From Pseudomonas argentinensis (GTDB lineage: Bacteria > Pseudomonadota > Gammaproteobacteria > Pseudomonadales > Pseudomonadaceae): a stretch of 64,000 nucleotides of DNA. Below, piece by piece: positions 7,849 through 16,289 of this stretch; the first letter of the stretch is position 1; each line of letters starts with the position of its first letter. A model generated the notes under the pieces. It saw only the letters and a list, made by a program, of their open reading frames with translations. It did not search any database and had not been told where the DNA came from. The stretch is from NCBI RefSeq assembly GCF_001839655.2, contig NZ_CP056087.1, positions 2,790,001 to 2,854,000 of the forward strand, given 5' to 3'. The position numbers and the translations under genes are program-made.

Positions 7849-9138
7849 CTACGACGAAGCGGCCGCGCGCTCCTGCACGCGGCCGCGGTTATCGGGGCCC
7901 GGGTCGTTGTCATCGTCTGCCGGCGGGGCGTCTGGCATCAGTTCCAGCACGGTATGGCTGGTGCGCAGCATCGGCACGAAGTGCGCCTGTTCACCGGCGA
8001 CCAGGTCGCTGACGCGACGCAGACGATAGAAGGTGTAGGCCGACAGCAGCCCCAGGGTGGCGGCGAAGTACAGCGGCAGTGCGGCGGCGCCCAGGTGCTG
8101 CATCAACAGGCCGGCGAGCAGCGGGCCGCACACCGAGCCGACGCCGTTGACCATCAGCAGGCTGCTGGAGCCGGAAAGAATCTCGTCGCGGTGAAGCTGA
8201 TCGATCAGCTGCGCCACGGCGATGGGGTAGATGGCGAACGACAGTCCACCGAACAGGAACATCAGCCCCAGCAGCGTGCGCCCGGCGGGCAGCAGGCTCA
8301 TCGCCAGGGCGACGATCACCGCCGCGCTGACCACCCAGAACAGCACCCAGCGCCGGTCGTGCTTGTCGGAAAAACGCCCGATCGGCCATTGCAGCAATGC
8401 GCCGCCGAGAATGGCCGCGCTCATCATCAGGCCGGTCCCGGCAGCGTCGAAGCCGTTGAGGCTGGCATACACTGGCGCCATGCCCCAGAACGCGCCGAGT
8501 GCCAGGCCGGACAGGCCGGCAGCGGCAATCGACAGCGGCGCGATGCCGAGGATGGCGCGCAGGTTGGTGTGCAGGGTGTCCGGCACGCTGGGCTGGGGCT
8601 GGCGGGTCAGGGTGATGGGCATCAGCGCTGCGCTGATCAGCATGGCCGCCAGGGCGAACAGCAGGAAGTCGGTCGGCTCGGCGAGGTTCAGCAGTTGCTG
8701 GGCGGCCGCCAGGGCGCCGAGGTTGACCGCCATGTACACGGCAAACATCTGCCCGCGTTTGTCGTTGGGCACCTGGGCGTTGAGCCAGCTCTCGATGACC
8801 ATGTACAGGCTGACCAGCGCCAGGCCGTAGAGTACCCGCAGGCCGAGCCAGACCCAGGGATCGACGAGCAGCACATGGAGCAGTGCGGTGATGGCGGCGA
8901 GGGCGGCGCAGAAGGAGAAGGCACGGATATGCCCCACGCGGCGCACCAGCGGAATCGCCAGCCAGGTACCGAGGAGAAAACCGACGAAGTACCCGGACAT
9001 GATCAGGCCGAGCATCCCGGTGGAGTAGCCTTCGGCGACGCCACGCAGGGTCAGCAGGGTGTTGAGCAGGCCATTGCCGAGGAGGAGTAATGCGACCCCA
9101 CCCAGCAACGAGCTGATAGGGGCAATCAAGGACCACAT
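7849..9138 (-). CDS. Major facilitator superfamily transporter (YcaD-like)
   Basis: 429 residues with about twelve hydrophobic segments, an inner-membrane secondary transporter. The loop after segment 2 has the MFS signature area (GTWLAIPLVRRVGHIR). The central loop carries PIGRFSDKHDRRWVL, a second copy of the same signature. The C-terminal tail is long, acidic and hydrophilic (PPADDDNDPGPDN). Overall it resembles the YcaD group, whose substrates are poorly known. The ATG at 9138 is used; the frame opens three codons earlier at a TTG. It follows the phh genes on the same strand with a 190-base AT-richer gap, so it probably has its own promoter. Confidence 0.8.
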   Translation of the reverse strand: MWSLIAPISSLLGGVALLLLGNGLLNTLLTLRGVAEGYSTGMLGLIMSGYFVGFLLGTWLAIPLVRRVGHIRAFSFCAALAAITALLHVLLVDPWVWLGLRVLYGLALVSLYMVIESWLNAQVPNDKRGQMFAVYMAVNLGALAAAQQLLNLAEPTDFLLFALAAMLISAALMPITLTRQPQPSVPDTLHTNLRAILGIAPLSIAAAGLSGLALGAFWGMAPVYASLNGFDAAGTGLMMSAAILGGALLQWPIGRFSDKHDRRWVLFWVVSAAVIVALAMSLLPAGRTLLGLMFLFGGLSFAIYPIAVAQLIDQLHRDEILSGSSSLLMVNGVGSVCGPLLAGLLMQHLGAAALPLYFAATLGLLSAYTFYRLRRVSDLVAGEQAHFVPMLRTSHTVLELMPDAPPADDDNDPGPDNRGRVQERAAASS

Positions 9139-9328
9139 GGCAAACAACCCTAGGGAACAATGCCGGTGATGGCAAGCAGGAAGCGCGCCAGTGATCCTTG
9201 GGGGTGGTTTCTATCTACTTGATATTAAAAGAATATTTCTATCGACGAACGGTAGTCGCGGTTTTTAGGGCAGTGAAAGGCACTAGCGTGGTGCACGCAG
9301 AAGCGAGTTTTCCCCGCTCATGGGCATT

Positions 9329-9685
9329 TTACTTGCGCCCCTCGACCGCCTTCGCCAGCTCGTCGGTGCGTGCCGCCATGACGAAGTCGTTGCGGTGCAG
9401 GCCCTTGATGGAATGGCTCCACCAGGTCACGGTGACCTTGCCCCATTCGGTGAGCAGCGACGGGTGATGGTTCTCGGTCTCGGCGATCTCGCCCACCGCA
9501 TTGGTGAACGCCAGCGCATGCTTGAAAGTGCGAAAGGCGTAGGCCCGCTCGAGCTGCATCACGCCGTCACGAACCTCGATGTTCCAGTCCGGGATTTCCT
9601 TGATCAGCTGTGCCAGTTCGGCCTCGCTGACTTTGGGCGCATCGGCGCTGCAGGCTTCGCAAGTGGCTTTGGACAGTGCGGTCAT
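9329..9685 (-). CDS. phhB: Pterin-4-alpha-carbinolamine dehydratase PhhB
   Basis: 118 residues. PhhB dehydrates 4a-hydroxytetrahydrobiopterin so that the pterin cofactor of phenylalanine hydroxylase can be recycled. The active-site motif is E71-N-H73-H74-P, followed by the conserved [15 protein letters not shown] stretch. The gene lies 118 bases downstream of phhA on the same strand, the expected operon order. The third gene known from P. aeruginosa, the aminotransferase phhC, is not downstream; an MFS gene is there instead. Confidence 0.96.
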   Translation of the reverse strand: MTALSKATCEACSADAPKVSEAELAQLIKEIPDWNIEVRDGVMQLERAYAFRTFKHALAFTNAVGEIAETENHHPSLLTEWGKVTVTWWSHSIKGLHRNDFVMAARTDELAKAVEGRK

Positions 9686-9803
9686 GGGGTTTCCTCGAGT
9701 TTACAGATGGCAAGTGAGCAATTGACGGGGCCTCGCCTGGGCTGGCCATCCAGCTTGTTCTTAACCCAGGCGGGCCGACGCCTAGCAGATCGTGGACAGA
9801 TTC

Positions 9804-10589
9804 TCAGGCCGCCTTGGGTGGAAATTTCGGTGCATGCAGGCCGAGCGCCATGGCTTGCTGCACCAGACCCATGATGTCCTGTTGCGCCACGGCGAACAGT
9901 CGCTGCAGGTCCGGAAGCACGAAGTACAGCGGCTGCAGAATGTCGATGCGATAGGGCGTGCGCATGGCTTCCACGGGGTCGAATGGCTGGTGCTCGGGTT
10001 CGCCGGACAGACAATACACCGCCTCCCTGGGCGAGGAGAGAATGCCGCCGCCGTAAATGCGCCGGCCGGCGGGCGTATCCACCAGGCCGAATTCGATGGT
10101 CATCCAGTACAGGCGCGCCAGGAACACCCGTTCCTGTGGGCTGGCAGCCAGGCCCAGGCGGCCGTAGGTGTGGGTGAATTCGGCGAACCAGGGGTTGGTC
10201 AGTAATGGGCAGTGACCGAATATCTCATGGAAGATATCCGGCTCCTGCAGGTAGTCCAGATCCGCTTCGGTGCGGATAAAGGTGGCCACCGGAAACTGCC
10301 GGTTGGCGAGCAGCTCGAAGAAGCGCTGGAACGGAATCAGCGCCGGCACCTGGGCGACCTGCCAGCCAGTGCTGGCCTGCAGCACGCGATTGATATCGGG
10401 CAGTTGGGGAATGCGCTCACGGGGCAGGGCGAGCTTGTCGATGCCGTCCAGGTACTCCTGGCAGGCCCGTGGCTCGACCACCTCCAGCTGGCGCCCGATC
10501 AGCGTCTGCCAGGTGCGATGCTCGACCTCGCTGTAGTCAATGAAGCCGTTCGCGTCAGGCTGCCTGGCAACGTATTGGCTGGCTTTCAT
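9804..10589 (-). CDS. phhA: Phenylalanine-4-hydroxylase
   Basis: 261-residue monomeric bacterial phenylalanine hydroxylase, which makes tyrosine from phenylalanine with O2 and tetrahydropterin. The iron ligands are visible: H121 and H126 in IFHEIFGHCPLL, and E166 in YWMTIEFGLV, the same numbering as the P. aeruginosa enzyme. The ATG at 10589 has GGGAGA eight bases upstream. A PhhR-type palindrome lies about 115 bases upstream, in the gap shared with the divergent phhR. Confidence 0.97.
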   Translation of the reverse strand: MKASQYVARQPDANGFIDYSEVEHRTWQTLIGRQLEVVEPRACQEYLDGIDKLALPRERIPQLPDINRVLQASTGWQVAQVPALIPFQRFFELLANRQFPVATFIRTEADLDYLQEPDIFHEIFGHCPLLTNPWFAEFTHTYGRLGLAASPQERVFLARLYWMTIEFGLVDTPAGRRIYGGGILSSPREAVYCLSGEPEHQPFDPVEAMRTPYRIDILQPLYFVLPDLQRLFAVAQQDIMGLVQQAMALGLHAPKFPPKAA

Positions 10590-10702
10590 CTGGCGATCTC
10601 CCTGCACATCCGCTCTGGTCGTGGCTGGCCTGAGCATGCCGCAGGCGGGTGCGCTTTGCGCGGGCGTGAGCGGTGTTTCGGGATCCGAGAAAGAGCCGTT
10701 TT

Positions 10703-10720
10703 CGTAAAGAAAGCATTACG
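10703..10720. promoter_or_regulatory. PhhR/TyrR-type operator
   Basis: CGTAAA-GAAAGC-ATTACG: arms CGTAA and TTACG are exact inverted repeats, and the six-base spacing fits the TyrR/PhhR box TGTAAA-N6-TTTACA. It lies in the divergent phhA/phhR gap. PhhR control of phhA is established; binding at this particular site is inference. Confidence 0.65.
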
Positions 10721-10803
10721 TCATGGGCGAAAGCCTGTGCCTGGCCCAGTGGCTTCCTCTAGACTGGCAAGAAACCTTGACGAAAATAACAAGAGCGGCC
10801 GTC

Positions 10804-12357
10804 ATGCGTATCAAGATCCACTGCCAGAACCGTGTAGGCATCCTGCGCGACATCCTCGAATTGCTGGTCGATTACGGCATCAACGTCGCCCGCGGCGAGG
10901 TCGGCGGCGAGCAGGGTAACGCCATCTACCTGCATTGCCCCAACCTGATCAATCTGCAGTTCCAGGCCCTGCGCGCCAAGTTCGAGGCCATCACCGGCGT
11001 GTTCGGCGTCAAGCGCGTGGGGCTGATGCCCAGCGAGCGCCGTCATCTGGAGCTCAACGCCTTGCTCGGTGCCCTGGAGTTCCCGGTGCTGTCCGTGGAC
11101 ATGGGCGGCAGCATCGTCGCCGCCAACCGGGCGGCGGCTGGTCTGCTCGGTGTGCGGGTCGACGAAGTACCGGGCATCGCCCTGTCGCGCTACGTCGAGG
11201 ATTTCGACTTGCCGGAGCTGGTGCGCGCCAATCGTTCGCGGATCAATGGCCTGCGGGTGAAGGTCTGCGGCGACGTGTTTCTTGCCGATATCGCGCCGCT
11301 ACAGAGCGAGCACGACGACAGCGAAGCCATGGCCGGCGCGGTGCTGACCCTGCACCGCGCCGACCGCGTCGGTGAGCGCATCTACCAGGTGCGCAAGCAG
11401 GAGTTGCGCGGCTTCGACAGCATCTTCCAGAGCTCCAGGGTGATGGCTGCGGTGGTGCGCGAGGCGCGGCGCATGGCGCCGCTGGACGCGCCGCTGCTGA
11501 TCGAAGGCGAAACCGGTACCGGCAAGGAGCTGCTGGCTCGCGCCTGCCACCTGGCCAGCCCACGCGGGCAGTCGCCGTTCATGGCGCTCAATTGTGCCGG
11601 CCTGCCCGAGTCGATGGCCGAGACCGAGTTGTTTGGCTACGGCCCCGGCGCTTTCGAGGGCGCCCGCGCCGAAGGCAAACTGGGGCTGCTGGAGCTGACC
11701 GCAGGCGGCACGCTGTTTCTCGATGGCGTCGGCGAAATGAGCCCGCGCCTGCAGGCCAAGCTGCTGCGCTTTCTGCAGGACGGCTGCTTCCGCCGCGTTG
11801 GCAGCGACGAGGAGGTGTACCTGGACGTGCGGGTGACCTGCGCCACCCAGGTCGACCTCTCCGAGCTGTGCGCCCGGGGCGAGTTTCGTGAAGACCTCTA
11901 CCACCGGCTCAACGTGCTGAGCCTGCATATCCCGCCGCTGCGTGAATGTCTGGATGGTCTGCAGCCGCTGGCCGAGCACTTTCTCGATCGCGCCAGCCGG
12001 CAGATCGGTTGCCCGCTACCGGGCCTGGCGCCAGCCGCGCTGGAGAAACTGGGCCGTTACCATTGGCCGGGTAACGTCAGGCAGTTGGAGAACGTGCTGT
12101 TCCAGGCGGTGTCGCTGTGTGACGGCGCGGTGGTGAAGCCCGAACATATCCGCCTGCCGGGTTACGGCGCGGCGCAGCCGCTGGGCGACTTCTCGCTGGA
12201 AGGCGGGCTGGATGCCATCGTCGGGCGCTTCGAGAAGGCCGTGCTGGAGCGCCTGCACGGTGAGTTCCCCAGTAGCCGTCTGCTCGGCAAGCGCCTGGGC
12301 GTGTCCCATACCACCATCGCCAACAAGTTGCGTGAGCACCGGGTGGGCAAGGAGTAA
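10804..12357 (+). CDS. phhR: Aromatic amino acid regulator PhhR (TyrR family)
   Basis: 517 residues. An ACT domain at 1-75 binds aromatic amino acids; a PAS-like domain follows at about 80-140. An AAA+ domain of the NtrC/TyrR type spans about 205-430, with Walker A GETGTGKE at 235-242 and GGTLFLDGVGEM as Walker B. A Fis-type helix-turn-helix is at the end (LLGKRLGVSHTTIANKL). The sigma-54 contact loop GAFTGA reads GAFEGA, with Glu285 for the key Thr. This fits TyrR-like regulators that work with sigma-70 polymerase. The start at 10804 gives the family length. It is divergent from phhA and should activate phhAB when phenylalanine or tyrosine is present. Confidence 0.95.
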   Translation: MRIKIHCQNRVGILRDILELLVDYGINVARGEVGGEQGNAIYLHCPNLINLQFQALRAKFEAITGVFGVKRVGLMPSERRHLELNALLGALEFPVLSVDMGGSIVAANRAAAGLLGVRVDEVPGIALSRYVEDFDLPELVRANRSRINGLRVKVCGDVFLADIAPLQSEHDDSEAMAGAVLTLHRADRVGERIYQVRKQELRGFDSIFQSSRVMAAVVREARRMAPLDAPLLIEGETGTGKELLARACHLASPRGQSPFMALNCAGLPESMAETELFGYGPGAFEGARAEGKLGLLELTAGGTLFLDGVGEMSPRLQAKLLRFLQDGCFRRVGSDEEVYLDVRVTCATQVDLSELCARGEFREDLYHRLNVLSLHIPPLRECLDGLQPLAEHFLDRASRQIGCPLPGLAPAALEKLGRYHWPGNVRQLENVLFQAVSLCDGAVVKPEHIRLPGYGAAQPLGDFSLEGGLDAIVGRFEKAVLERLHGEFPSSRLLGKRLGVSHTTIANKLREHRVGKE

Positions 12358-12403
12358 ACAGAAATCAAACGAGCCCGGTGGTCCGGACTCGTCTGGCGGG
12401 GCC

Positions 12404-13066
12404 TCAGCGAGCGCTGACGGGCTGCGCGCGGGGGCCGGGCAGAATGCCGTTGACCGGGTTGCTGCTCAGCAGGCGGGCGCTGGTGATGCCGGCGATCTCG
12501 TGGCCGCGGTCGTTCAGGCTGTTCATCACCTGGTTGACCAGGGCGGTGATCAGGATGCCGGCGAGGCCGCCGCCACTGTTCTGCTGCTGTTCGGCGCTGC
12601 TGGCCCGGGCGACGCCTTTCCACAGTTCCTTGCCGGTGCGCAGGTCGACCAGGGTGGCGCTGGCGGCCACCGCCACCTCGCTGCTGATCACCTTGTAGCT
12701 GCTGCCGTATTCGGTCACGTCGATATACAGCACGGTGTCAGCGCCGAAGATCTCGTAGAGCTTCTGCGGCGGAACCTCGCGGATTTCCTCGGCATTGAGC
12801 ATGCCGTTCTGCTTGAAGGTCTCGTTGACCACCGCCACCGGCAGCACGTAATAGCCGGCTTCGCTCAGGGGCGCGGTGATCAGCGAATACATGCTGAAGG
12901 TGGCCTTGATGTCCGGCGATTTGTTGACCGGCGGCAGGACCAGGATGGAGGCCGGGCTGCTTTCCTTGAAGGCGCTGTAGTCGTAGGGCTGCTGGGTGGC
13001 ACAACCGGCCAGCAGGGCGATGGCGGCCAGGGCCGCGAGGGTTCTGAGAGAGTTCAGTAGAAGCAT
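12404..13066 (-). CDS. DUF799 (GNA1162-family) lipoprotein
   Basis: 220 residues. The signal peptide ends in the lipobox ALLAGC, so the mature protein is a lipoprotein, probably outer-membrane. The body matches the DUF799/GNA1162 family: ILVLPPVNKSPDIKAT, ADTVLYIDVTEYGSSY and LVDLRTGKELW. Such proteins share the fold of nucleotide-binding-like and TolB N-terminal domains and are always found next to a CsgG-like and a DUF4810 lipoprotein. The three form an operon here, with this gene last. Its function is unknown. A GTG three codons upstream overlaps the previous stop and is an alternative start. Confidence 0.88.
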   Translation of the reverse strand: MLLLNSLRTLAALAAIALLAGCATQQPYDYSAFKESSPASILVLPPVNKSPDIKATFSMYSLITAPLSEAGYYVLPVAVVNETFKQNGMLNAEEIREVPPQKLYEIFGADTVLYIDVTEYGSSYKVISSEVAVAASATLVDLRTGKELWKGVARASSAEQQQNSGGGLAGILITALVNQVMNSLNDRGHEIAGITSARLLSSNPVNGILPGPRAQPVSAR

Positions 13067-13071
13067 GTCGG

Positions 13072-13419
13072 TCACTTGGCCATATTGCGCATCAGGAAGT
13101 CCATGTACTGAGCGGACTCGGGGAACAGGGCTTTCTCGGTTTCGAATTGCTGGCGCACCTGATCGGGCTTGCCGATTTCCGCGTACAGCATGCCGAGATG
13201 GGCATGAAAGCCCGGTGGCAGGGTGCGGTCAGCGGCGCGAGCCTTCTGGACGCTGGCTTCCAGCGCCGCGATCTGCTCTTCGGTGCCGGTGGTGTTCTCG
13301 AAACGCTGATAGACCTGCTGCTGGTAACCCTCCCAGTAGTACAGCGATTTCGGTTGCTGGGCGCAGCCGGCCAGCAGGGCGGAGGCCAGCAGGGTGGTGA
13401 ACAGAAGTGGGGATTTCAT
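13072..13419 (-). CDS. DUF4810 lipoprotein
   Basis: 115 residues with signal peptide and lipobox LLAGC. The mature part is helical with a TPR-like pattern (LGMLYAEIGKPDQVRQQFETEKALFPES), matching DUF4810 proteins. It is the middle gene of the CsgG-like / DUF4810 / DUF799 trio, and its stop lies within 6 bases of the next start. GAGGAG six bases before the ATG at 13419 decides the start over an upstream GTG. A role as a partner or adaptor of the other two lipoproteins is inferred from the constant linkage. Confidence 0.87.
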   Translation of the reverse strand: MKSPLLFTTLLASALLAGCAQQPKSLYYWEGYQQQVYQRFENTTGTEEQIAALEASVQKARAADRTLPPGFHAHLGMLYAEIGKPDQVRQQFETEKALFPESAQYMDFLMRNMAK

Positions 13420-13433
13420 GGTTCGCTCCTCGC

Positions 13434-14102
13434 TCACTTGACCGGGCGCCAGGCGCCGCTGTCGACGCCGCTGACCAGCTTGTTCACCGCCTCGCGGATC
13501 GCCAGGTCGAGGACCTTGCCATTGAGGGTGGAGTCGTAGCTGGCGGTGCCGCCAAAGCCGATGATCTCGCGGTTCGACAGGGCGTATTCGCCGGCACCCT
13601 GGCTGGAATACACCACTTCGGAGGTGGCCACGTCGACGATGTTGAGGTTCACCTTGGCGTAGGCGATCTGCTGCTTTCCGCGGCCCAGGATGCCGAACAG
13701 CTGGTGGTCGCCGACTTCCTTGCGGCCGAACTCGGTGACGTCACCGGTGACCACGAAGTTGGCACCCTTGATCTGCTGAGCCTGCTTGGAGAAGCCCGAT
13801 TCCTGCTGCAGTTCGCTGAGGTTGTCGCGGTCCAGCACGTTGAAGCGGTTGGACTGCTGCAGGTGGGTGATCAGGATGGTCTTGGCCTGCCCGCCAAGGC
13901 GGTCGACGCTGTCGCTGAAAATGCCGCGCAGGTAGCTGGAGCGGTTGTCGAACTTGCCAACGGCGATCGGACTGCGTGGGCCGCTGTACTGGCTGGTGGC
14001 GGTGTTGACCTTGGCGACTTCCAGGGTACGCGAGCTTTCGGTGGCGCAGCCGGCGAGCAGCACGAGCACACCTGCGAGGCCAGCGGTAATGATCTTGTTC
14101 AT
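13434..14102 (-). CDS. CsgG/HfaB-family lipoprotein
   Basis: 222 residues. Lipobox LLAGC gives a lipid-anchored protein. The body has the CsgG-family core: IAVGKFDNRSSYLRGIFSD, LITHLQQSNRFNVLDRDNL and GANFVVTGDVTEFG. It lacks the long C-terminal region of curli secretion CsgG and has no curli genes nearby. It heads a three-lipoprotein operon, with a 14-base gap to the DUF4810 gene. It may form an oligomeric envelope complex, or resemble the LpoB-type cell-wall regulators built on the same fold; the sequence does not decide this. Confidence 0.88.
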   Translation of the reverse strand: MNKIITAGLAGVLVLLAGCATESSRTLEVAKVNTATSQYSGPRSPIAVGKFDNRSSYLRGIFSDSVDRLGGQAKTILITHLQQSNRFNVLDRDNLSELQQESGFSKQAQQIKGANFVVTGDVTEFGRKEVGDHQLFGILGRGKQQIAYAKVNLNIVDVATSEVVYSSQGAGEYALSNREIIGFGGTASYDSTLNGKVLDLAIREAVNKLVSGVDSGAWRPVK

Positions 14103-14358
14103 ACGAATCTCGTTTGCAAAGTGGGCAGGGCGAGCCTGTAGCAGGCAGGAATCAACCGGACACTTTCACGAGAGATGAGGCATGGGACGGCTTCGCGACG
14201 CGACGCGAGGCGCTTGAAGAGTCGATCCATGACGCTGACCCTGGAATGGGTGCGGGGTGCTTCCTGCTGCGGCGATTCTATTGGGCGGCAAGGCGTTTTG
14301 CCAGCATTGTCGTTCGCCGCTGTGATCCGTTTCGCGTCTTCCGGCTCGCCAGGCCGTA

Positions 14359-15255
14359 TCAGACGGCCGCGCTTTCCGGCAGCAGTGTGGCGATCAACGC
14401 CCGGACGCTGCCAGGCAGCGCCTCCAGGTCGCGCACCAGCATGCTGCGCTCGCGAATCGCCCAGGGCTCTTCCAGTTCGATGGTGTGCAGTTTCATGGTG
14501 CGGCGGTGCCGGCTGGCGGCGGACTCGGGAATGATGCCGATGCCGACGTTGGCTTCGACCATGCGGCAGATGGCTTCGAAGCCGGACATCTGGATGCGCA
14601 GCGACAGGGTGCCGCCCAAGGTCTCGACATGCTCGCGCAAAAAGGTCAGCAGGGTACTGCCGTCGTGCAGGCCGATGTGCTGGTATTGCAGGGTATCGCG
14701 CAGGCTGACGCGCTGGCGGCCGGCCAACGGGTGGCCGTCCGGCACCACCAGCACCAGGCGGTCGGTGCTGAAGTGCAGCACTTGCAGGCCGGCGGCTTCC
14801 ACCGGGCCGGCGATGATGCCCAGGTCGGCGCCGCCATCGAGCACGCCACGCACGATATCGCGGCTCAGGCGCTCCTGCAGGTCAACCGTCACGCCGGGCC
14901 GGCCGGCGAGAAAGCCTGCGAGTACCTCCGGCAGGAATTCGGTTACCGCCGTGGTGTTGGCGAAGATGCGGATATGCCCGGCCGCATCGCTGCCGTATTC
15001 GGTGAATTCGCTTTTCAGGTAATCGACCTGGCGCATGATCAACCGCGCGTGCTGCAGCAGGCGCTGGCCGGCCGGCGTCAACTCCACGCCACGGCTGTCG
15101 CGGTACAGCAGGCGGGTGTCCAACTGGCCTTCCAGGGCCTTGATGCGCGCGCTGGCTGCGGCGGGCGACAGCGAGGCACGCCGTGCGCCCTGGGTCAGGC
15201 TCGGCGACTCGGCGATATGGATGAAGAGGCGCAAATCCGGCAGGTCGAAGTGCAT
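14359..15255 (-). CDS. ripR: LysR-family regulator of the itaconate genes (RipR-like)
   Basis: 298 residues. The N-terminal winged helix-turn-helix (LPDLRLFIHIAESPSLTQGARRASLSPAAASARIKALE) and the periplasmic-binding-like effector domain (about 90-290) are typical of LysR regulators. It is divergent from ich with a 127-base gap that holds a perfect T-N11-A palindrome (15280-15304). In P. aeruginosa a LysR gene sits in the same place beside the itaconate operon. By position it should sense itaconate or a CoA-pathway intermediate and activate ich onward. The symbol rests on context. Confidence 0.85.
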   Translation of the reverse strand: MHFDLPDLRLFIHIAESPSLTQGARRASLSPAAASARIKALEGQLDTRLLYRDSRGVELTPAGQRLLQHARLIMRQVDYLKSEFTEYGSDAAGHIRIFANTTAVTEFLPEVLAGFLAGRPGVTVDLQERLSRDIVRGVLDGGADLGIIAGPVEAAGLQVLHFSTDRLVLVVPDGHPLAGRQRVSLRDTLQYQHIGLHDGSTLLTFLREHVETLGGTLSLRIQMSGFEAICRMVEANVGIGIIPESAASRHRRTMKLHTIELEEPWAIRERSMLVRDLEALPGSVRALIATLLPESAAV

Positions 15256-15279
15256 GGCAGCTCGGCATTTGGTTGGAAA

Positions 15280-15304
15280 CGGCGTTCAGCATATCCAAAC
15301 GCCG
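15280..15304. promoter_or_regulatory. LysR-type operator in the ripR/ich gap
   Basis: Perfect inverted repeat CGGCGTT-N11-AACGCCG, the classical T-N11-A LysR box with seven-base arms. It begins 25 bases before the LysR start codon and ends 78 bases before the ich start, placed to control both. Confidence 0.75.
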
Positions 15305-15382
15305 GATTAAATAAATGCGGATTCTCGGAACGTTCATCGGCTTGCATCCTGCCTGCACTCCAAGAACAAGCCGGAATCGACC

Positions 15383-16210
15383 ATGAGTGACTCTGCTTTC
15401 GCCGCCTGGATTGGCCGCACCGAAGAAGCCCACGACCAGCTGAGCCGCAATCTGGTCAAGCGCATCGCCGCGACCCTGGGCGAAGACACCCCCGCCCATG
15501 GTGAGGCGCTGCCGCCGCTCTGGCACTGGGCGTTCTTCCAGGAGCCCATCGCCGAAAGCGGCCTGGGCGGTGACGGGCACCCGGCCCGCGGTGGCTTCCT
15601 GCCGCCGGCGGAAAACCGCAATCGCATGTGGGCCGGTGGTCGCCTCGAGTTCATCGCGCCCTTGCGCGTCGGCGGCGAGGCCACCCGGGTATCGACCATC
15701 AAGCACATCGAAGAGAAGCATGGTCGCACCGGCGCACTGCTGTTCGTCACCGTGCAGCACGACTACCTGCAGGACGGCGAGCTGGCGATCCGCGAGGAGC
15801 AGGACATCGTCTACCGCGAGCCCAGCCCGCCCAAGCGCGGCACCGGCGAAGCGCTGCCGGCCAGTGACTGGCGCGAGGCCGTGGTGCCAAGCCCGACCCT
15901 GCTGTTTCGCTACAGCGCGGTGACCTTCAACGGCCATCGCATCCACTACGACTGGCCCTACGTCACCGACACCGAAGGCTACGCCGGTCTGGTGGTGCAC
16001 GGCCCGCTGATCGCCACCCTGAACCTGCGCGCCTTCTGCCGCGCCCAGCCCCAGGCGCGGCTGCGCCGTTTCGCCTATCGCGGCCTGCGCCCGCTGGTGG
16101 CGCCCGAGCCGTTCGAGGTGGCCGGGCGCATCAATGAGCCGGGCAGGGCGCAGCTGTGGGCGGGTAACGCCGCGGGCATGGCCCAGCAGGCCGAGGTGGA
16201 ATTCGAATGA
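15383..16210 (+). CDS. ich: Itaconyl-CoA hydratase (double hotdog, FAS1-like/MaoC)
   Basis: 275 residues made of two hotdog domains. The C-terminal one has the hydratase-2-like stretch FNGHRIHYDWPYVTDTEGY followed by GLVVHGPL. This architecture matches mesaconyl-C4-CoA and itaconyl-CoA hydratases. In itaconate breakdown the enzyme adds water to itaconyl-CoA to give (S)-citramalyl-CoA. It is the first gene of the presumed operon, divergent from the LysR gene, with ict and ccl for the preceding and following reactions downstream. The ATG follows CGGAATCGACC, a weak ribosome binding site. Assignment rests on family plus neighbourhood. Confidence 0.87.
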   Translation: MSDSAFAAWIGRTEEAHDQLSRNLVKRIAATLGEDTPAHGEALPPLWHWAFFQEPIAESGLGGDGHPARGGFLPPAENRNRMWAGGRLEFIAPLRVGGEATRVSTIKHIEEKHGRTGALLFVTVQHDYLQDGELAIREEQDIVYREPSPPKRGTGEALPASDWREAVVPSPTLLFRYSAVTFNGHRIHYDWPYVTDTEGYAGLVVHGPLIATLNLRAFCRAQPQARLRRFAYRGLRPLVAPEPFEVAGRINEPGRAQLWAGNAAGMAQQAEVEFE

Positions 16211-16217
16211 TTGAGCC

Positions 16218-16250
16218 TAGGTAGAGTGGATCGCGCTTCACCGATCCACC
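16218..16250. repeat. GTGGATCG palindrome, family 2 (degenerate)
   Basis: TAGAGTGGATCG ... CCGATCCACC in the 79-base gap between ich and the acyl-CoA dehydrogenase gene. It is a short, imperfect copy of the dispersed GTAGGGTGGA element. It may fold in the operon mRNA. Confidence 0.6.
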
Positions 16251-16289
16251 GATATCGGCCGCGAAAACAACAAGAATCGAGGAATCAAG

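Noticed and set aside
10726..10742. GGCAC-N5-TTCGC as a sigma-54 promoter for phhA
   Set aside because: The GG to GC spacing is one base too long, and the PhhR palindrome would then lie at the transcript start instead of upstream.
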